Assembly: GCA_028532985.1 (NCBI GenBank)
Contig: JANCIK010000005.1
Coordinates: forward strand, 688,501-752,500
Reading direction: 5' to 3'
Length of the DNA stretch: 64,000 nt
Source of the DNA: Stropharia rugosoannulata
Lineage: Eukaryota > Basidiomycota > Agaricomycetes > Agaricales > Strophariaceae
Positions 11,946-25,090 of this stretch are shown here, one piece after another. Made by a program: the position numbers and the translations under genes. The stretch's first letter is position 1, and each line of letters begins with the position of its first letter. Below the pieces are notes generated by a model. That model saw only the letters and a program-made list of their open reading frames with translations, was not told the DNA's origin and searched no databases.

Positions 11946-13885
11946 ATGGATCACGGAATCGAAGCAAACCCTTTTGAAGTTCAAACCGTGGTGCCCAAAG
12001 TCAAGCCTTACCCAAATCGCAACTCAAAAGATGCTCCATCGTTTACAGGACCCACTACTCCTTTACATCGATACCTAGAGGACATCGAGGAATTATGCAA
12101 TGACAGGGAGACACATCGGATATCACACGGATTACAAAAACCCTGTGGTATGTGGATTACCGATACCACGAAACATGGAAGAATATTCTAGATGAAAACA
12201 AATCCTGGAAGGAGAATAAACAAATATTACTGGAATATTTCCCTGGGTTGGATTTGCTCTACAAATACTCAGTCAACGATCTGCATAAATTAATACAGAA
12301 GTTTTCGAGCAAACCCATGGATAATCAAGAACTTCTAGCAGAATATCATTGTGAATTCATGATTATAGCTTCTTATCTGGAGAAGGAGCAATTATCATCA
12401 AGAGACGACATCAACAGAAACTATGTTCTAGGTCTTCCAAAAGAATTCAGGGCGAAGGTTCTTACTCAATTAACGGCTGAAGACCGAGCGGAAACCGGCC
12501 TGGTTCATGATTATCTTCAAGTTAATCGAGCGGCTCGATATGTTCTTCAAGATAACGCTTATTCTGACAGGTATGGCCTTGAAGACACACCTCGTGAACG
12601 GACGAAAACCGAAGAAACTGCTCTTGAGCTCATGCTAAGGAAAATGACATCGGAATTAGGATCAATAAAGATGTTTATGCAAGGCCAACCTAATACATCT
12701 TTTCCGACGCAAGAAAGACCTATGTATCGTTCCACTCCGCTACGCCCTGGTTGCTTGTTTTGCGGAGACATTAATCATATTATGAGGTCTTGCAACTTGC
12801 CGGATGAATTTATAAACAAGGGAATCATCAAACAAGGACCGAATGGTAGATTCACAATGGCTAACGGCGACTGGATCAATGGAACTGGAACAATAAAAGA
12901 AAGGATTGAAAACATCCTCAAACTGCAACGTGCTCGAGATGTACCCCCTCACCTGTCGCCAGCTACCACAATGATGTTTTCCTGTACTACGGCTGAAACC
13001 TTGTTTAATTCTTCCAGTAAACTCGAAGAAGTCGACGAAGAAATCGGTGAGGTTTATCTGAAGACAAGGTCTTCGCCCCAAGACAAACCTGGACCAGGCA
13101 AAAACTCATCTGCTTATGAAAAAGTCCCTGAAGTCGTGATTGCCGAAAGGAAATCGGAAAAGACAATACCAGAAGCACATGTAAGATTTGAACCGGCTAA
13201 AGGACCCCAGTACAGATTCACCTCAGGAGCGGAAAATCTGGATCTTCTTAAGAAAGTCATATCAAAATCTTTGGATGCAGAAATTACTATTTCTCAAAGA
13301 GAGTTGTTGGCTATTTCTGGAGAACTTCAGAAATATTTCAAGGAAACAACTACACCAAAGAGAATTCGACGGTTAGCTATGTCCATGGCGAAGAAAATGA
13401 AGGGTCTTATGTGCTACAATTTGCTTCGGAAAATGGGCCATCAGATAGAGTCCTTTGTGGCTTCTCCTTATGAAACTCAGGGTGATACCGCGTTGCTAAA
13501 CGGTGAATTCACGGCGGAATGTGTCTTGGACCAAGGATCGGAAATCATGGCAATGGACAAGCGCATATGGAGAAAACTGTCTCACAATATAAACCCAGAA
13601 AGGAAAATATATATGGAGTCTGCCAACACGGAATTATCGCAAACGGACGGAATGTGCGAAAACCTTAAAATCACTATTGGAAGCCTTGAACTCTATTTTC
13701 AAGTACATGTCGTGGATAAAGCCCCTTTTCAAGTTCTGATAGGACGACCGTTCTTTGTGTATACTGGGTGCACTACTAGGGATTATACAAATGGCGACCA
13801 GGAAATTACTTTGACTTGCCCCAACACGCAAAAGGTGGTTACTATTCCAACTCAGCCCAGGAACAAGGTTTCCAAAAAGAGTTAG
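11946..13885 (+). pseudogene. gag-protease, unit 2 copy
   Basis: From 12152 to 13885 this copy is one open frame of 577 codons, the longest gag-protease stretch in the array. It holds the knuckle CLFCGDINHIMRSC and the protease motif LDQGSE. Its first 70 codons are in another frame because of a G-run change near 12105 (AATGACAGGGAG against AAAGACAGGGGAG). Confidence 0.88.
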
Positions 13886-13928
13886 CGGATTTTCCAGAAT
13901 CCCGACTGAATTAAAACGGTCGGGAAAG

Positions 13929-15363
13929 ATGTTCATGTTAAATATAGTGCACAAGAAACGACATGAACAGCAAGAGAAGGATATTCCTTCAGCACTATCA
14001 TTTGGACGATTTATAACTCCCTTATTTGCGGCAAGAATAGATGATGAAAGAGGATCATCATACCATGAAATATACCCTACTAATTTTAATTTTGAAGTTT
14101 CGGCTAGATTTATCGGCCAATGTTTACAGAAGACTTATGCTTACTCTTTTCAACAAAGAGCACTAATAATAAAAGCCAGGAAGAAATATAAACCTGTGGC
14201 AAGACGGACGTTTCCTGTGTCAACTACACTTCCCGAAGAATATCGTGTTATTAGAAGAATTCCATCGGATCCTCTGGCTAATATGAAACCGTTACCTTTT
14301 AAAGTGGACCATATTGAACCAGGAATACGCTATACTAAAGAACGAATGGACGCCTGGAACATAAATGAAGATGGCTTCTTGACACCGGATGAAGCTCGTC
14401 TAGTTCAATGGATCATTAAAGAACATGAGATGGGATTCGCCTGGAATGAGATGGAGAAAGGTGCCTTCAGAGAAGACTATTTTGAACCTCTAAAGATACC
14501 CGTTGTACCACATGAACCATGGGCGGAAAACCGATACCGATACCTCCAGGCATCGCTAAAGAAGTCACGAGAATTTTTCAAGATAAGGTCGCAAGCAAAG
14601 TATATGAGCCTTCTAGTTCACCTTATCGGTCAAGGATCTTATATGTGCCAAAGAAAAGCGGAGCAATACGGGTAGTGCATGACCTGAGAAGGTTGAATGC
14701 AGTAACCATAAAAGACTCAGCTCTACCGCCAGTTGTAGAACTTTATGCGGAATCTTTCGGTGGAAGAACTATCTATGCCATGTTTGATTTGTTTGTAGGA
14801 TTTGACCATCAGGTTCTTCATCAAGATTCAAGAGATTATACTACGTTCTCTTCGCCTATCGGAAACCTGAGATTGACCCGTCTACCACAAGGATTTACAA
14901 ATTCGGTTCAAGTCCAACAGGGCGATGTGTCATTTATCTTGGAGCCTGAGATTCCTGAATTTACGGCACCTTTTGTGGATGATGTACCGGTCAAAGGACC
15001 ACGATCTTATTATCAAGATGAGAATGGGGTCTATGAAACGATTTCCGAAAACCCTGGTATCAGAAGATTTGTCTGGGAACACTTGAAAAATGTACACCGC
15101 ATTATTCAAAGGATACAGCATGCTGGAGGAACCTTCAATGCCTCGAAATCCTTTTTGGCTGTACCAAGAATTAATGTTGTTGGCCATATGTGCAGCATCC
15201 AAGGAAGGACGGTTGATGAGTCAAAAGTCAGAGTTATCAGGATTGGAAACCTTGTGAAAACTTGACAGAAGTTCGCTCATTCTTGGGAACATTGGGTGTA
15301 ATGCGTATCTTTATAAAAGATTATGCAATGCATTCAAGACCGTTAACTGAACTAACAAAGAAG
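13929..15363 (+). pseudogene. pol 5' part (RT), unit 2 copy, truncated
   Basis: Same content as unit 1. A lost A near 14529 (GGAAAACC against GGAAAAACC) splits the frame, and another indel near 15240 ends it. The copy stops at the junction to unit 3. Confidence 0.85.
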
Positions 15364-16383
15364 TCTACTATTGCCGCTGGAGAGAAAGAATTACTGACTT
15401 TTGAAAGTGCTCTAAAGGTGAGTAATTTCCATTCTCATAACAATTTTATTCTGTATTCTGTACACATTTCTAGGAGTACCAGAAAGTTACATCAAACCCA
15501 TCGAAAGCCTGGGACTTTCCAAAGGCTCATACACATCAGCACATGTTCGAAGATATACGCAACAAGGGAGTCACGTGAAACTACAATACCAAACCTAGTG
15601 AAAAGGCAAATGGACCACTAAAAAAATATTACCAGCGGCACACAAACTTCAAGCATGTAGCAAAACAGGTGAGTTCACAGTTTAATTTTATTATTATACC
15701 GTCTACATAACATAGTATTAATGTGTCAAATGTCACTTATTTACAGATTCTTGCGGTCAATGAAATGGATGTTATATCTGCAATGATACGATCCGATATT
15801 ACGATGTATGATGCAGCAATAGAGATGCTGGAGGAATTGAAAGAGGATCATGGACCGCAGAATGCCACTTTGGAAGACTCCGAGGACTTGTCTATTGCGG
15901 ATTCACAGCAGGAATCTGACACGGGTGCCCATGTAGATTCCCGTATGACACACGGGTCTTCTTTGCCGCCGTGTTCAATTTCCGACCTAGTGAATGCACA
16001 TGCCGGCGATGTCGCTTACGGATCTTCGCAAGAAGTTGATTTGTGCTCTTTCAATTAAACTTAATGTTGCCAGGATCCCACTTCAAGATTCTGATATGGT
16101 ATGTTTGTATATTAACTACGGGAATGCTTGACTAAAGTTAGCTAATAAGGTCACACCTTATCAATATCTCAAAGCAACATTTACATCAGTTGTAGACTGG
16201 CGAAACAACACAAACATTATAAGAGCCAATAAGCTCTTTCACAATAAGCCAAGATATGATTTTGCTCTTGTGAAGGTCGATGATGAACTTTGTATCTTTG
16301 TTCAGGTCATCTTTATCCTTCAGATCACCTATCAGTCAAAACATCATTTTATGGCTCTAGTCCTCCCATATGACGTGGGTCGT

Positions 16384-17346
16384 TGTGAGGGGCTGGGGCT
16401 GGCCCCTCGTGAAAACAAGAATAACCATAAGGTTTACAACATAGATACACAAGAAGCGACATATCAGCCATAACGATCGGAAACTACTATCGGAAACTGA
16501 AAGAACAAGAAGAAGCACGAAATATGAAGACTGAGATATGAAGATGCAAGTTTATTCAAGATATGAAATATGTACATGATGAAACAAGAAGACAAGCACA
16601 AGGAAGACTCAAGATGTTATTACAACTCAATGGCAGATCAAGAAAGACAACAGCATCAGAGTAATATTGGACTTCTGATGCCGACAACATCAGATCAATA
16701 TTAACAATCTGATGTAACTATGGACCCACAAGGAAGTCAATCACATGGAAATACTCATACATACGACCTGGGACAACAATGGTGACGGATTCCGAAGATA
16801 TGCAAGGGTTTCCGACGACATGCAGGCGTGTGGTAGCAGAAAGCAGAAGAATCTCGACACAAACACAAGGGACATAGGTGTGGAGAGAGGGTTGGAGGAG
16901 ATGTATATTTAGGGGTGAACATGGAGATGATCCGCCACAGGAAGATTTCTTGTGCTTGGGCTTGGTTTCCGAAGATAAGGAAATTTGTGGCCAAGATATG
17001 AAGCATGCTGTAGTGCAGCATGGTTTCCGACGAGATAAAATCAGCACGGGCGGTCGGATCTTCGTGGATGTATATGGTACGATCTGGGCATGGCAACCAG
17101 ACGGGTATTTAAGGAGTAGAATATCTCTGTACTTCTGCAGCTTCCTTCAGGGTTAAATTCCACCTACACACATCATACCAGTTCGCATCGGAAACCGTTG
17201 TATAAACCTCATACACTGGAAGCTCCTTGTTATAAAACAAGTAAAACCTTTTCAACGTGCTATCGTTGTACACACGTTGCCTTCGCACATTGTGAACTAT
17301 AGAGACAGGCTTTTCAGACCAGTCCAACCCAACTACGCACCTCACA
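16384..17346 (+). repeat. LTR, copy 3 (inside the tandem array)
   Basis: It has the same ends and the same Plavaka flank. It differs by single-base losses at CpG positions, for example CCGGCC to CCGCC near 16933. Confidence 0.95.
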
Positions 17347-17535
17347 ACGTGGAGCCCACCGCAAGGGTCTACAGTTCACAATAGATCCGTCTGTTCCAGA
17401 CCGTCGGATAACTCGTCAACTTGCTGCAGAATTTGCTATACCCTACAACCTCCTGAAGCGCCCATCAAGAGAAGAAGGAAAAGACCGACACCGTCAGGAA
17501 GCCAAATATCTTCAGTACTCAGCCATATATCAGAA

Positions 17536-19512
17536 ATGGATCACGGAATCGAAGCAAACCCTTTTGAAGTTCAAACCGTGGTGCCCAAAGTCAAGCCTTA
17601 CCCAAATCGCAACTCAAAAGATGCTCCATCGTTTACAGGACCCACTACTCCTTTACATCGATACCTAGAGGACATCGAGGAATTATGCAAAGACAGGAGA
17701 CACATCGGATATCACACGGATTACAAAAACCCTGTGGTATGTGGATTACCGATACCACGAAACATGGAAGAATATTCTAGATGAAAACAAATCCTGGAAG
17801 GAGAATAAACAAATATTACTGGAATATTTCCCTGGGTTGGATTTGCTCTACAAATACTCAGTCAACGATCTGCATAAATTAATACAGAAGTTTTCGAGCA
17901 AACCCATGGATAATCAAGAACTTCTAGCAGAATATCATTGTGAATTCATGATTATAGCTTCTTATCTGGAGAAGGAGCAATTATCATCAAGAGACGACAT
18001 CAACAGAAACTATGTTCTAGGTCTTCCAAAAGAATTCAGGGCGAAGGTTCTTACTCAATTAACGGCTGAAGACCCGAAGCGGAAACCGGGCCTGGTTCAT
18101 GATTATCTTCAAGTTAATCGAGCGGCTCGATATGTTCTTCAAGATAACGCTTATTCTGACAGGTATGGCCTTGAAGACACACCTCGTGAACGGACGAAAA
18201 CCGAAGAAACTGCTCTTGAGCTCATGCTAAGGAAAATGACATCGGAATTAGGATCAATAAAGATGTTTATGCAAGGCCAACCTAATACATCTTTTCCGAC
18301 GCAAGAAAGACCTATGTATCGTTCCACTCCGCTCGCCCTGGTTGCTTGTTTTGCGGAGACATTAATCATATTATGAGGTCTTGCAACTTGCCGGATGAAT
18401 TTATAAACAAGGGAATCATCAAACAAGGACCGAATGGTAGATTCACAATGGCTAACGGCGACTGGATCAATGGAACTGGAACAATAAAAGAAAGGATTGA
18501 AAACATCCTCAAACTGCAACGTGCTCGAGATGTACCCCCTCACCTGTCGCCAGCTACCACAATGATGTTTTCCTGTACTACGGCTGAAACCTTGTTTAAT
18601 TCTTCCAGTAAACTCGAAGAAGTCGACGAAGAAATCGGTGAGGTTTATCTGAAGACAAGGTCTTCGCCCCAAGACAAACCTGGACCAGGCAAAAACTCAT
18701 CTGCTTATGAAAAAGTCCCTGAAGTCGTGATTGCCGAAAGGAAATCGGAAAAGACAATACCAGAAGCACATGTAAGATTTGAACCGGCTAAAGGACCCCA
18801 GTACAGATTCACCTCAGGAGCGGAAAATCTGGATCTTCTTAAGAAAGTCATATCAAAATCTTTGGATGCAGAAATTACTATTTCTCAAAGAGAGTTGTTG
18901 GCTATTTCTGGAGAACTTCAGAAATATTTCAAGGAAACAACTACACCAAAGAGAATTCCGACGGTTAGCTATGTCCATGGCGAAGAAAATGAAGGGTCTT
19001 ATGTGCTACAATTTGCTTCGGAAAATGGGCCATCAGATAGAGTCCTTTTGACGGCTTCTCCCCTTATGAAACTCAGGGTGATACCCGCGTTGCTAAACGG
19101 TGAATTCACGGCGGAATGTGTCTTGGACCAAGGATCGGAAATCATGGCAATGGACAAGCGCATATGGAGAAAACTGTCTCACAATATAAACCCAGAAAGG
19201 AAAATATATATGGAGTCTGCCAACACGGAATTATCGCAAACGGACGGAATGTGCGAAAACCTTAAAATCACTATTGGAAGCCTTGAACTCTATTTTCAAG
19301 TACATGTCGTGGATAAAGCCCCTTTTCAAGTTCTGATAGGACGACCGTTCTTTGTGTATACTGGGTGCACTACTAGGGATTATACAAATGGCGACCAGGA
19401 AATTACTTTGACTTGCCCCAACACGCAAAAGGTGGTTACTATTCCAACTCAGCCCAGGAACAAGGTTTCCGAAAAAGAGTTAGCGGATTTTCCAGAATCC
19501 CGACTGAATTAA
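17536..19512 (+). pseudogene. gag-protease, unit 3 copy
   Basis: Breaks near 17697 (shortened G run) and 18335 (CGCTCGCCC). From 18346 the frame is open to 19512, covering zinc knuckle, spacer and protease and ending ...FPESRLN. This is the best view of the natural end of the gag-protease frame. It overlaps the RT frame by about 100 nt. Confidence 0.88.
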
Positions 19513-20963
19513 AACGGTCGGGAAAGATGTTCATGTTAAATATAGTGCACAAGAAACGACATGAACAGCAAGAGAAGGATATTCCTTCAGCACTATCATT
19601 TGGACGATTTATAACTCCCTTATTTGCGGCAAGAATAGATGATGAAAGAGGATCATCATACCATGAAATATACCCTACTAATTTTAATTTTGAAGTTTCG
19701 GCTAGATTTATCGGCCAATGTTTACAGAAGACTTATGCTTACTCTTTTCAACAAAGAGCACTAATAATAAAAGCCAGGAAGAAATATAAACCTGTGGCAA
19801 GACGGACGTTTCCTGTGTCAACTACACTTCCCAAAGAATATCGTGTTATTAGAAGAATTCCATCGGATCCTCTGGCTAATATGAAACCGTTACCTTTTAA
19901 AGTGGACCATATTGAACCAGGAATACGCTATACTAAAGAACGAATGGACGCCTGGAACATAAATGAAGATGGCTTCTTGACACCGGATGAAGCTCGTCTA
20001 GTTCAATGGATCATTAAAGAACATGAGATGGGATTCGCCTGGAATGAGATGGAGAAAGGTGCCTTCAGAGAAGACTATTTTGAACCTCTAAAGATACCCG
20101 TTGTACCACATGAACCATGGGCGGAAAAACCGATACCGATACCTCCAGGCATCGCTAAAGAAGTCACGAGAATTTTTCAAGATAAGGTCGCAAGCAAAGT
20201 ATATGAGCCTTCTAGTTCACCTTATCGGTCAAGGATCTTATATGTGCCAAAGAAAAGCGGAGCAATACGGGTAGTGCATGACCTGAGAAGGTTGAATGCA
20301 GTAACCATAAAAGACTCAGCTCTACCGCCAGTTGTAGAACTTTATGCGGAATCTTTCGGTGGAAGAACTATCTATGCCATGTTTGATTTGTTTGTAGGAT
20401 TTGACCATCAGGTTCTTCATCAAGATTCAAGAGATTATACTACGTTCTCTTCGCCTATCGGAAACCTGAGATTGACCCGTCTACCACAAGGATTTACAAA
20501 TTCGGTTCAAGTCCAACAGGGCGATGTGTCATTTATCTTGGAGCCTGAGATTCCTGAATTTACGGCACCTTTTGTGGATGATGTACCGGTCAAAGGACCA
20601 CGATCTTATTATCAAGATGAGAATGGGGTCTATGAAACGATTTCCGAAAACCCTGGTATCAGAAGATTTGTCTGGGAACACTTGAAAAATGTACACCGCA
20701 TTATTCAAAGGATACAGCATGCTGGAGGAACCTTCAATGCCTCGAAATCCTTTTTGGCTGTACCAAGAATTAATGTTGTTGGCCATATGTGCAGCATCCA
20801 AGGAAGGACGGTTGATGAGTCAAAAGTCAGAGTTATCAGGGATTGGAAACCTTGTGAAAACTTGACAGAAGTTCGCTCATTCTTGGGAACATTGGGTGTA
20901 ATGCGTATCTTTATAAAAGATTATGCAATGCATTCAAGACCGTTAACTGAACTAACAAAGAAG
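19413..20963 (+). pseudogene. pol 5' part (RT), unit 3 copy, open but truncated
   Basis: The RT frame is open without a break from 19413 to the junction and on into Plavaka-derived sequence up to 21221 as a chance fusion. RT landmarks: SGAIRVVHDLRRLN, MFDLFVGFDH (motif A Asp), LPQGFTNS, and FVDDV as the catalytic box. It lacks RNase H and integrase. Confidence 0.88.
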
Positions 20964-21981
20964 TCTACTATTGCCGCTGGAGAGAAAGAATTACTGACTT
21001 TTGAAAGTGCTCTAAAGGTGAGTAATTTCCATTCTCATAACAATTTTATTCTGTATTCTGTACACATTTCTAGGAGTACCAGAAAGTTACATCAAACCCA
21101 TCGAAAGCCTGGGACTTTCCAAAGGCTCATACACATCAGCACATGTTCGAAGATATACGCAACAAGGGAGTCACGTGAAACTACAATACCAAACCTAGTG
21201 AAAAGGCAAATGGACCACTAAAAAAATATTACCAGCGGCACACAAACTTCAAGCATGTAGCAAAACAGGTGAGTTCACAGTTTAATTTTATTATTATACC
21301 GTCTACATAACATAGTATTAATGTGTCAAATGTCACTTATTTACAGATTCTTGCGGTCAATGAAATGGATGTTATATCTGCAATGATACGATCCGATATT
21401 ACGATGTATGATGCAGCAATAGAGATGCTGGAGGAATTGAAAGAGGATCATGGACCGCAGAATGCCACTTTGGAAGACTCCGAGGACTTGTCTATTGCGG
21501 ATTCACAGCAGGAATCTGACACGGTGCCCATGTAGATTCCCGTATGACACGGGTCTTCTTTGCCGCCGTGTTCAATTTCCGACCTAGTGAATGCACATGC
21601 CGGCGATGTCGCTTTACTGATCTTCGCAAGAAGTTGATTTGTGCTCTTTCAATTAAACTTAATGTTGCCAGGATCCCACTTCAAGATTCTGATATGGTAT
21701 GTTTGTATATTAACTACGGGAATGCTTGACTAAAGTTAGCTAATAAGGTCACACCTTATCAATATCTCAAAGCAACATTTACATCAGTTGTAGACTGGCG
21801 AAACAACACAAACATTATAAGAGCCAATAAGCTCTTTCACAATAAGCCAAGATATGATTTTGCTCTTGTGAAGGTCGATGATGAACTTTGTATCTTTGTT
21901 CAGGTCATCTTTATCCTTCAGATCACCTATCAGTCAAAACATCATTTTATGGCTCTAGTCCTCCCATATGACGTGGGTCGT

Positions 21982-22946
21982 TGTGAGGGGCTGGGGCTGG
22001 CCCCTCGTGAAAACAAGAATAACCATAAGGTTTACAACATAGATACACAAGAAGCGACATATCAGCCATAACGATCGGAAACTACTATCGGAAACTGAAA
22101 GAACAAGAAGAAGCACGAAATATGAAGACTGAGATATGAAGATGCAAGTTTATTCGAAGATATGAAATATGTACATGATGAAACAAGAAGACAAGCACAA
22201 GGAAGACTCAAGATGTTATTACAACTCAATGGCAGATCAAGAAAGACAACAGCATCAGAGTAATATTGGACTTCTGATGCCGACAACATCAGATCAATAT
22301 TAACAATCTGATGTAACTATGGACCCACAAGGAAGTCAATCACATGGAAATACTCATACATACGACCTGGGACAACAATGGTGACGGATTCCGAAGATAT
22401 GCAAGGGTTTCCGACGACATGCAGGCGTGTGGTAGCAGAAAGCAGAAGAATCTCGACACAAACACAAGGGACATAGGTGTGGAGAGAGGGTTGGAGGAGA
22501 TGTATATTTAGGGGTGAACATGGAGATGATCCGGCCACAGGAAGATTTCTTGTGCTTGGGCTTGGTTTCCGAAGATAAGGAAATTTGTGGCCAAGATATG
22601 AAGCATGCTGTAGTGCAGCATGGTTTCCGACGAGATAAAATCAGCACGGGCGGTCGGATCTTCGTGGATGTATATGGTACGATCTGGGCATGGCAACCAG
22701 ACGGGTATTTAAGGAGTAGAATATCTCTGTACTTCTGCAGCTTCCTTCAGGGTTAAATTCCACCTACACACATCATACCAGTTCGCATCGGAAACCGTTG
22801 TATAAACCTCATACACTGGAAGCTCCTTGTTATAAAACAAGTAAAACCTTTTCAACGTGCTATCGTTGTACACACGTTGCCTTCGCACATTGTGAACTAT
22901 AGAGACAGGCTTTTCAGACCAGTCCAACCCAACTACGCACCTCACA
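21982..22946 (+). repeat. LTR, copy 4 (leads into the full-length pol)
   Basis: It is 965 bp with the same ends and the same Plavaka flank. It is the 5' LTR of the only unit that continues into complete pol. Confidence 0.95.
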
Positions 22947-23136
22947 ACGTGGAGCCCACCGCAAGGGTCTACAGTTCACAATAGATCCGTCTGTTCCAGA
23001 CCGTCGGATAACTCGTCAACTTGCTGCAGAATTTGCTATACCCCTACAACCTCCTGAAGCGCCCATCAAGAGAAGAAGGAAAAGACCGACACCGTCAGGA
23101 AGCCAAATATCTTCAGTACTCAGCCATATATCAGAA

Positions 23137-25090
23137 ATGGATCACGGAATCGAAGCAAACCCTTTTGAAGTTCAAACCGTGGTGCCCAAAGTCAAGCCTT
23201 ACCCAAATCGCAACTCAAAAGATGCTCCATCGTTTACAGGACCCACTACTCCTTTACATCGATACCTAGAGGACATCGAGGAATTATGCAAAGACAGGGG
23301 AGACACATCGGATATCACACGGATTACAAAAACCCTGTGGTATGTGGATTACCGATACCACGAAACATGGAAGAATATTCTAGATGAAAACAAATCCTGG
23401 AAGGAGAATAAACAAATATTACTGGAATATTTCCCTGGGTTGGATTTGCTCTACAAATACTCAGTCAACGATCTGCATAAATTAATACAGAAGTTTTCGA
23501 GCAAACCCATGGATAATCAAGAACTTCTAGCAGAATATCATTGTGAATTCATGATTATAGCTTCTTATCTGGAGAAGGAGCAATTATCATCAAGAGACGA
23601 CATCAACAGAAACTATGTTCTAGGTCTTCCAAAAGAATTCAGGGCGAAGGTTCTTACTCAATTAACGGCTGAAGACCCGGCGGAAACCGGCCTGGTTCAT
23701 GATTATCTTCAAGTTAATCGAGCGGCTCGATATGTTCTTCAAGATAACGCTTATTCTGACAGGTATGGCCTTGAAGACACACCTCGTGAACGGACGAAAA
23801 CCGAAGAAACTGCTCTTGAGCTCATGCTAAGGAAAATGACATCGGAATTAGGATCAATAAAGATGTTTATGCAAGGCCAACCTAATACATCTTTTCCGAC
23901 GCAAGAAAGACCTATGTATCGTTCCACTCCGCGCTACGCCCCTGGTTGCTTGTTTTGCGGAGACATTAATCATATTATGAGGTCTTGCAACTTGCCGGAT
24001 GAATTTATAAACAAGGGAATCATCAAACAAGGACCGAATGGTAGATTCACAATGGCTAACGGCGACTGGATCAATGGAACTGGAACAATAAAAGAAAGGA
24101 TTGAAAACATCCTCAAACTGCAACGTGCTCGAGATGTACCCCCTCACCTGTCGCCAGCTACCACAATGATGTTTTCCTGTACTACGGCTGAAACCTTGTT
24201 TAATTCTTCCAGTAAACTCGAAGAAGTCGACGAAGAAATCGGTGAGGTTTATCTGAAGACAAGGTCTTCGCCCCAAGACAAACCTGGACCAGGCAAAAAC
24301 TCATCTGCTTATGAAAAAGTCCCTGAAGTCGTGATTGCCGAAAGGAAATCGGAAAAGACAATACCAGAAGCACATGTAAGATTTGAACCGGCTAAAGGAC
24401 CCCAGTACAGATTCACCTCAGGAGCGGAAAATCTGGATCTTCTTAAGAAAGTCATATCAAAATCTTTGGATGCAGAAATTACTATTTCTCAAAGAGAGTT
24501 GTTGGCTATTTCTGGAGAACTTCAGAAATATTTCAAGGAAACAACTACACCAAAGAGAATTCCGACGGTTAGCTATGTCCATGGCGAAGAAAATGAAGGG
24601 TCTTATGTGCTACAATTTGCTTCGGAAAATGGGCCATCAGATAGAGTCCTTTTGACGGCTTCTCCTTATGAAACTCAGGGTGATACCCGCGTTGCTAAAC
24701 GGTGAATTCACGGCGGAATGTGTCTTGGACCAAGGATCGGAAATCATGGCAATGGACAAGCGCATATGGAGAAAACTGTCTCACAATATAAACCCAGAAA
24801 GGAAAATATATATGGAGTCTGCCAACACGGAATTATCGCAAACGGACGGAATGTGCGAAAACCTTAAAATCACTATTGGAAGCCTTGAACTCTATTTTCA
24901 AGTACATGTCGTGGATAAAGCCCCTTTTCAAGTTCTGATAGGACGACCGTTCTTTGTGTATACTGGGTGCACTACTAGGGATTATACAAATGGCGACCAG
25001 GAAATTACTTTGACTTGCCCCAACACGCAAAAGGTGGTTACTATTCCAACTCAGCCCAGGAACAAGGTTTCCAAAAGAGTTAGCGGATTT
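23137..25090 (+). CDS. gag: Gag with CCHC knuckle fused to aspartic protease (unit 4, frame restored by eye)
   Basis: The frame is open from ATG 23137 to 24705. It breaks at a CCCG/CCG difference near 24687 and continues as 24668-25090. Residues 1-230 are the capsid-like helical part (KYSVNDLHKLIQKFSSK, LPKEFRAKVLTQLT). About residues 268-281 are the zinc knuckle CLFCGDINHIMRSC (CX2CX4HX4C), which binds packaged RNA. A charged spacer follows, then a retropepsin-like domain with LDQGSE as the active-site loop (usual form D-T/S-G) and FQVLIGRPF near its end. In the unit 3 copy this frame ends just past the protease, so gag and protease share one frame and RT does not. The open frame extends about 60 codons upstream of this ATG (basic cluster KRRRKRP) but has no ATG there. 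Confidence 0.88.

Larger units (their letters stand above)
9771..15363 (+). repeat. tandem unit 2
   Basis: It is 5,593 bp, with the same start and end junction as unit 1. Differences from the other units are small indels at CpG or homopolymer positions. Confidence 0.95.
15364..20963 (+). repeat. tandem unit 3
   Basis: It is 5,600 bp with the same junctions. Its pol part has the cleanest reading frame of the array. Confidence 0.95.

Noticed and set aside
21005..21221. RT frame running into Plavaka sequence as a fusion protein
   Set aside because: It crosses the tandem junction and then a Plavaka intron; a chance continuation, not a gene.
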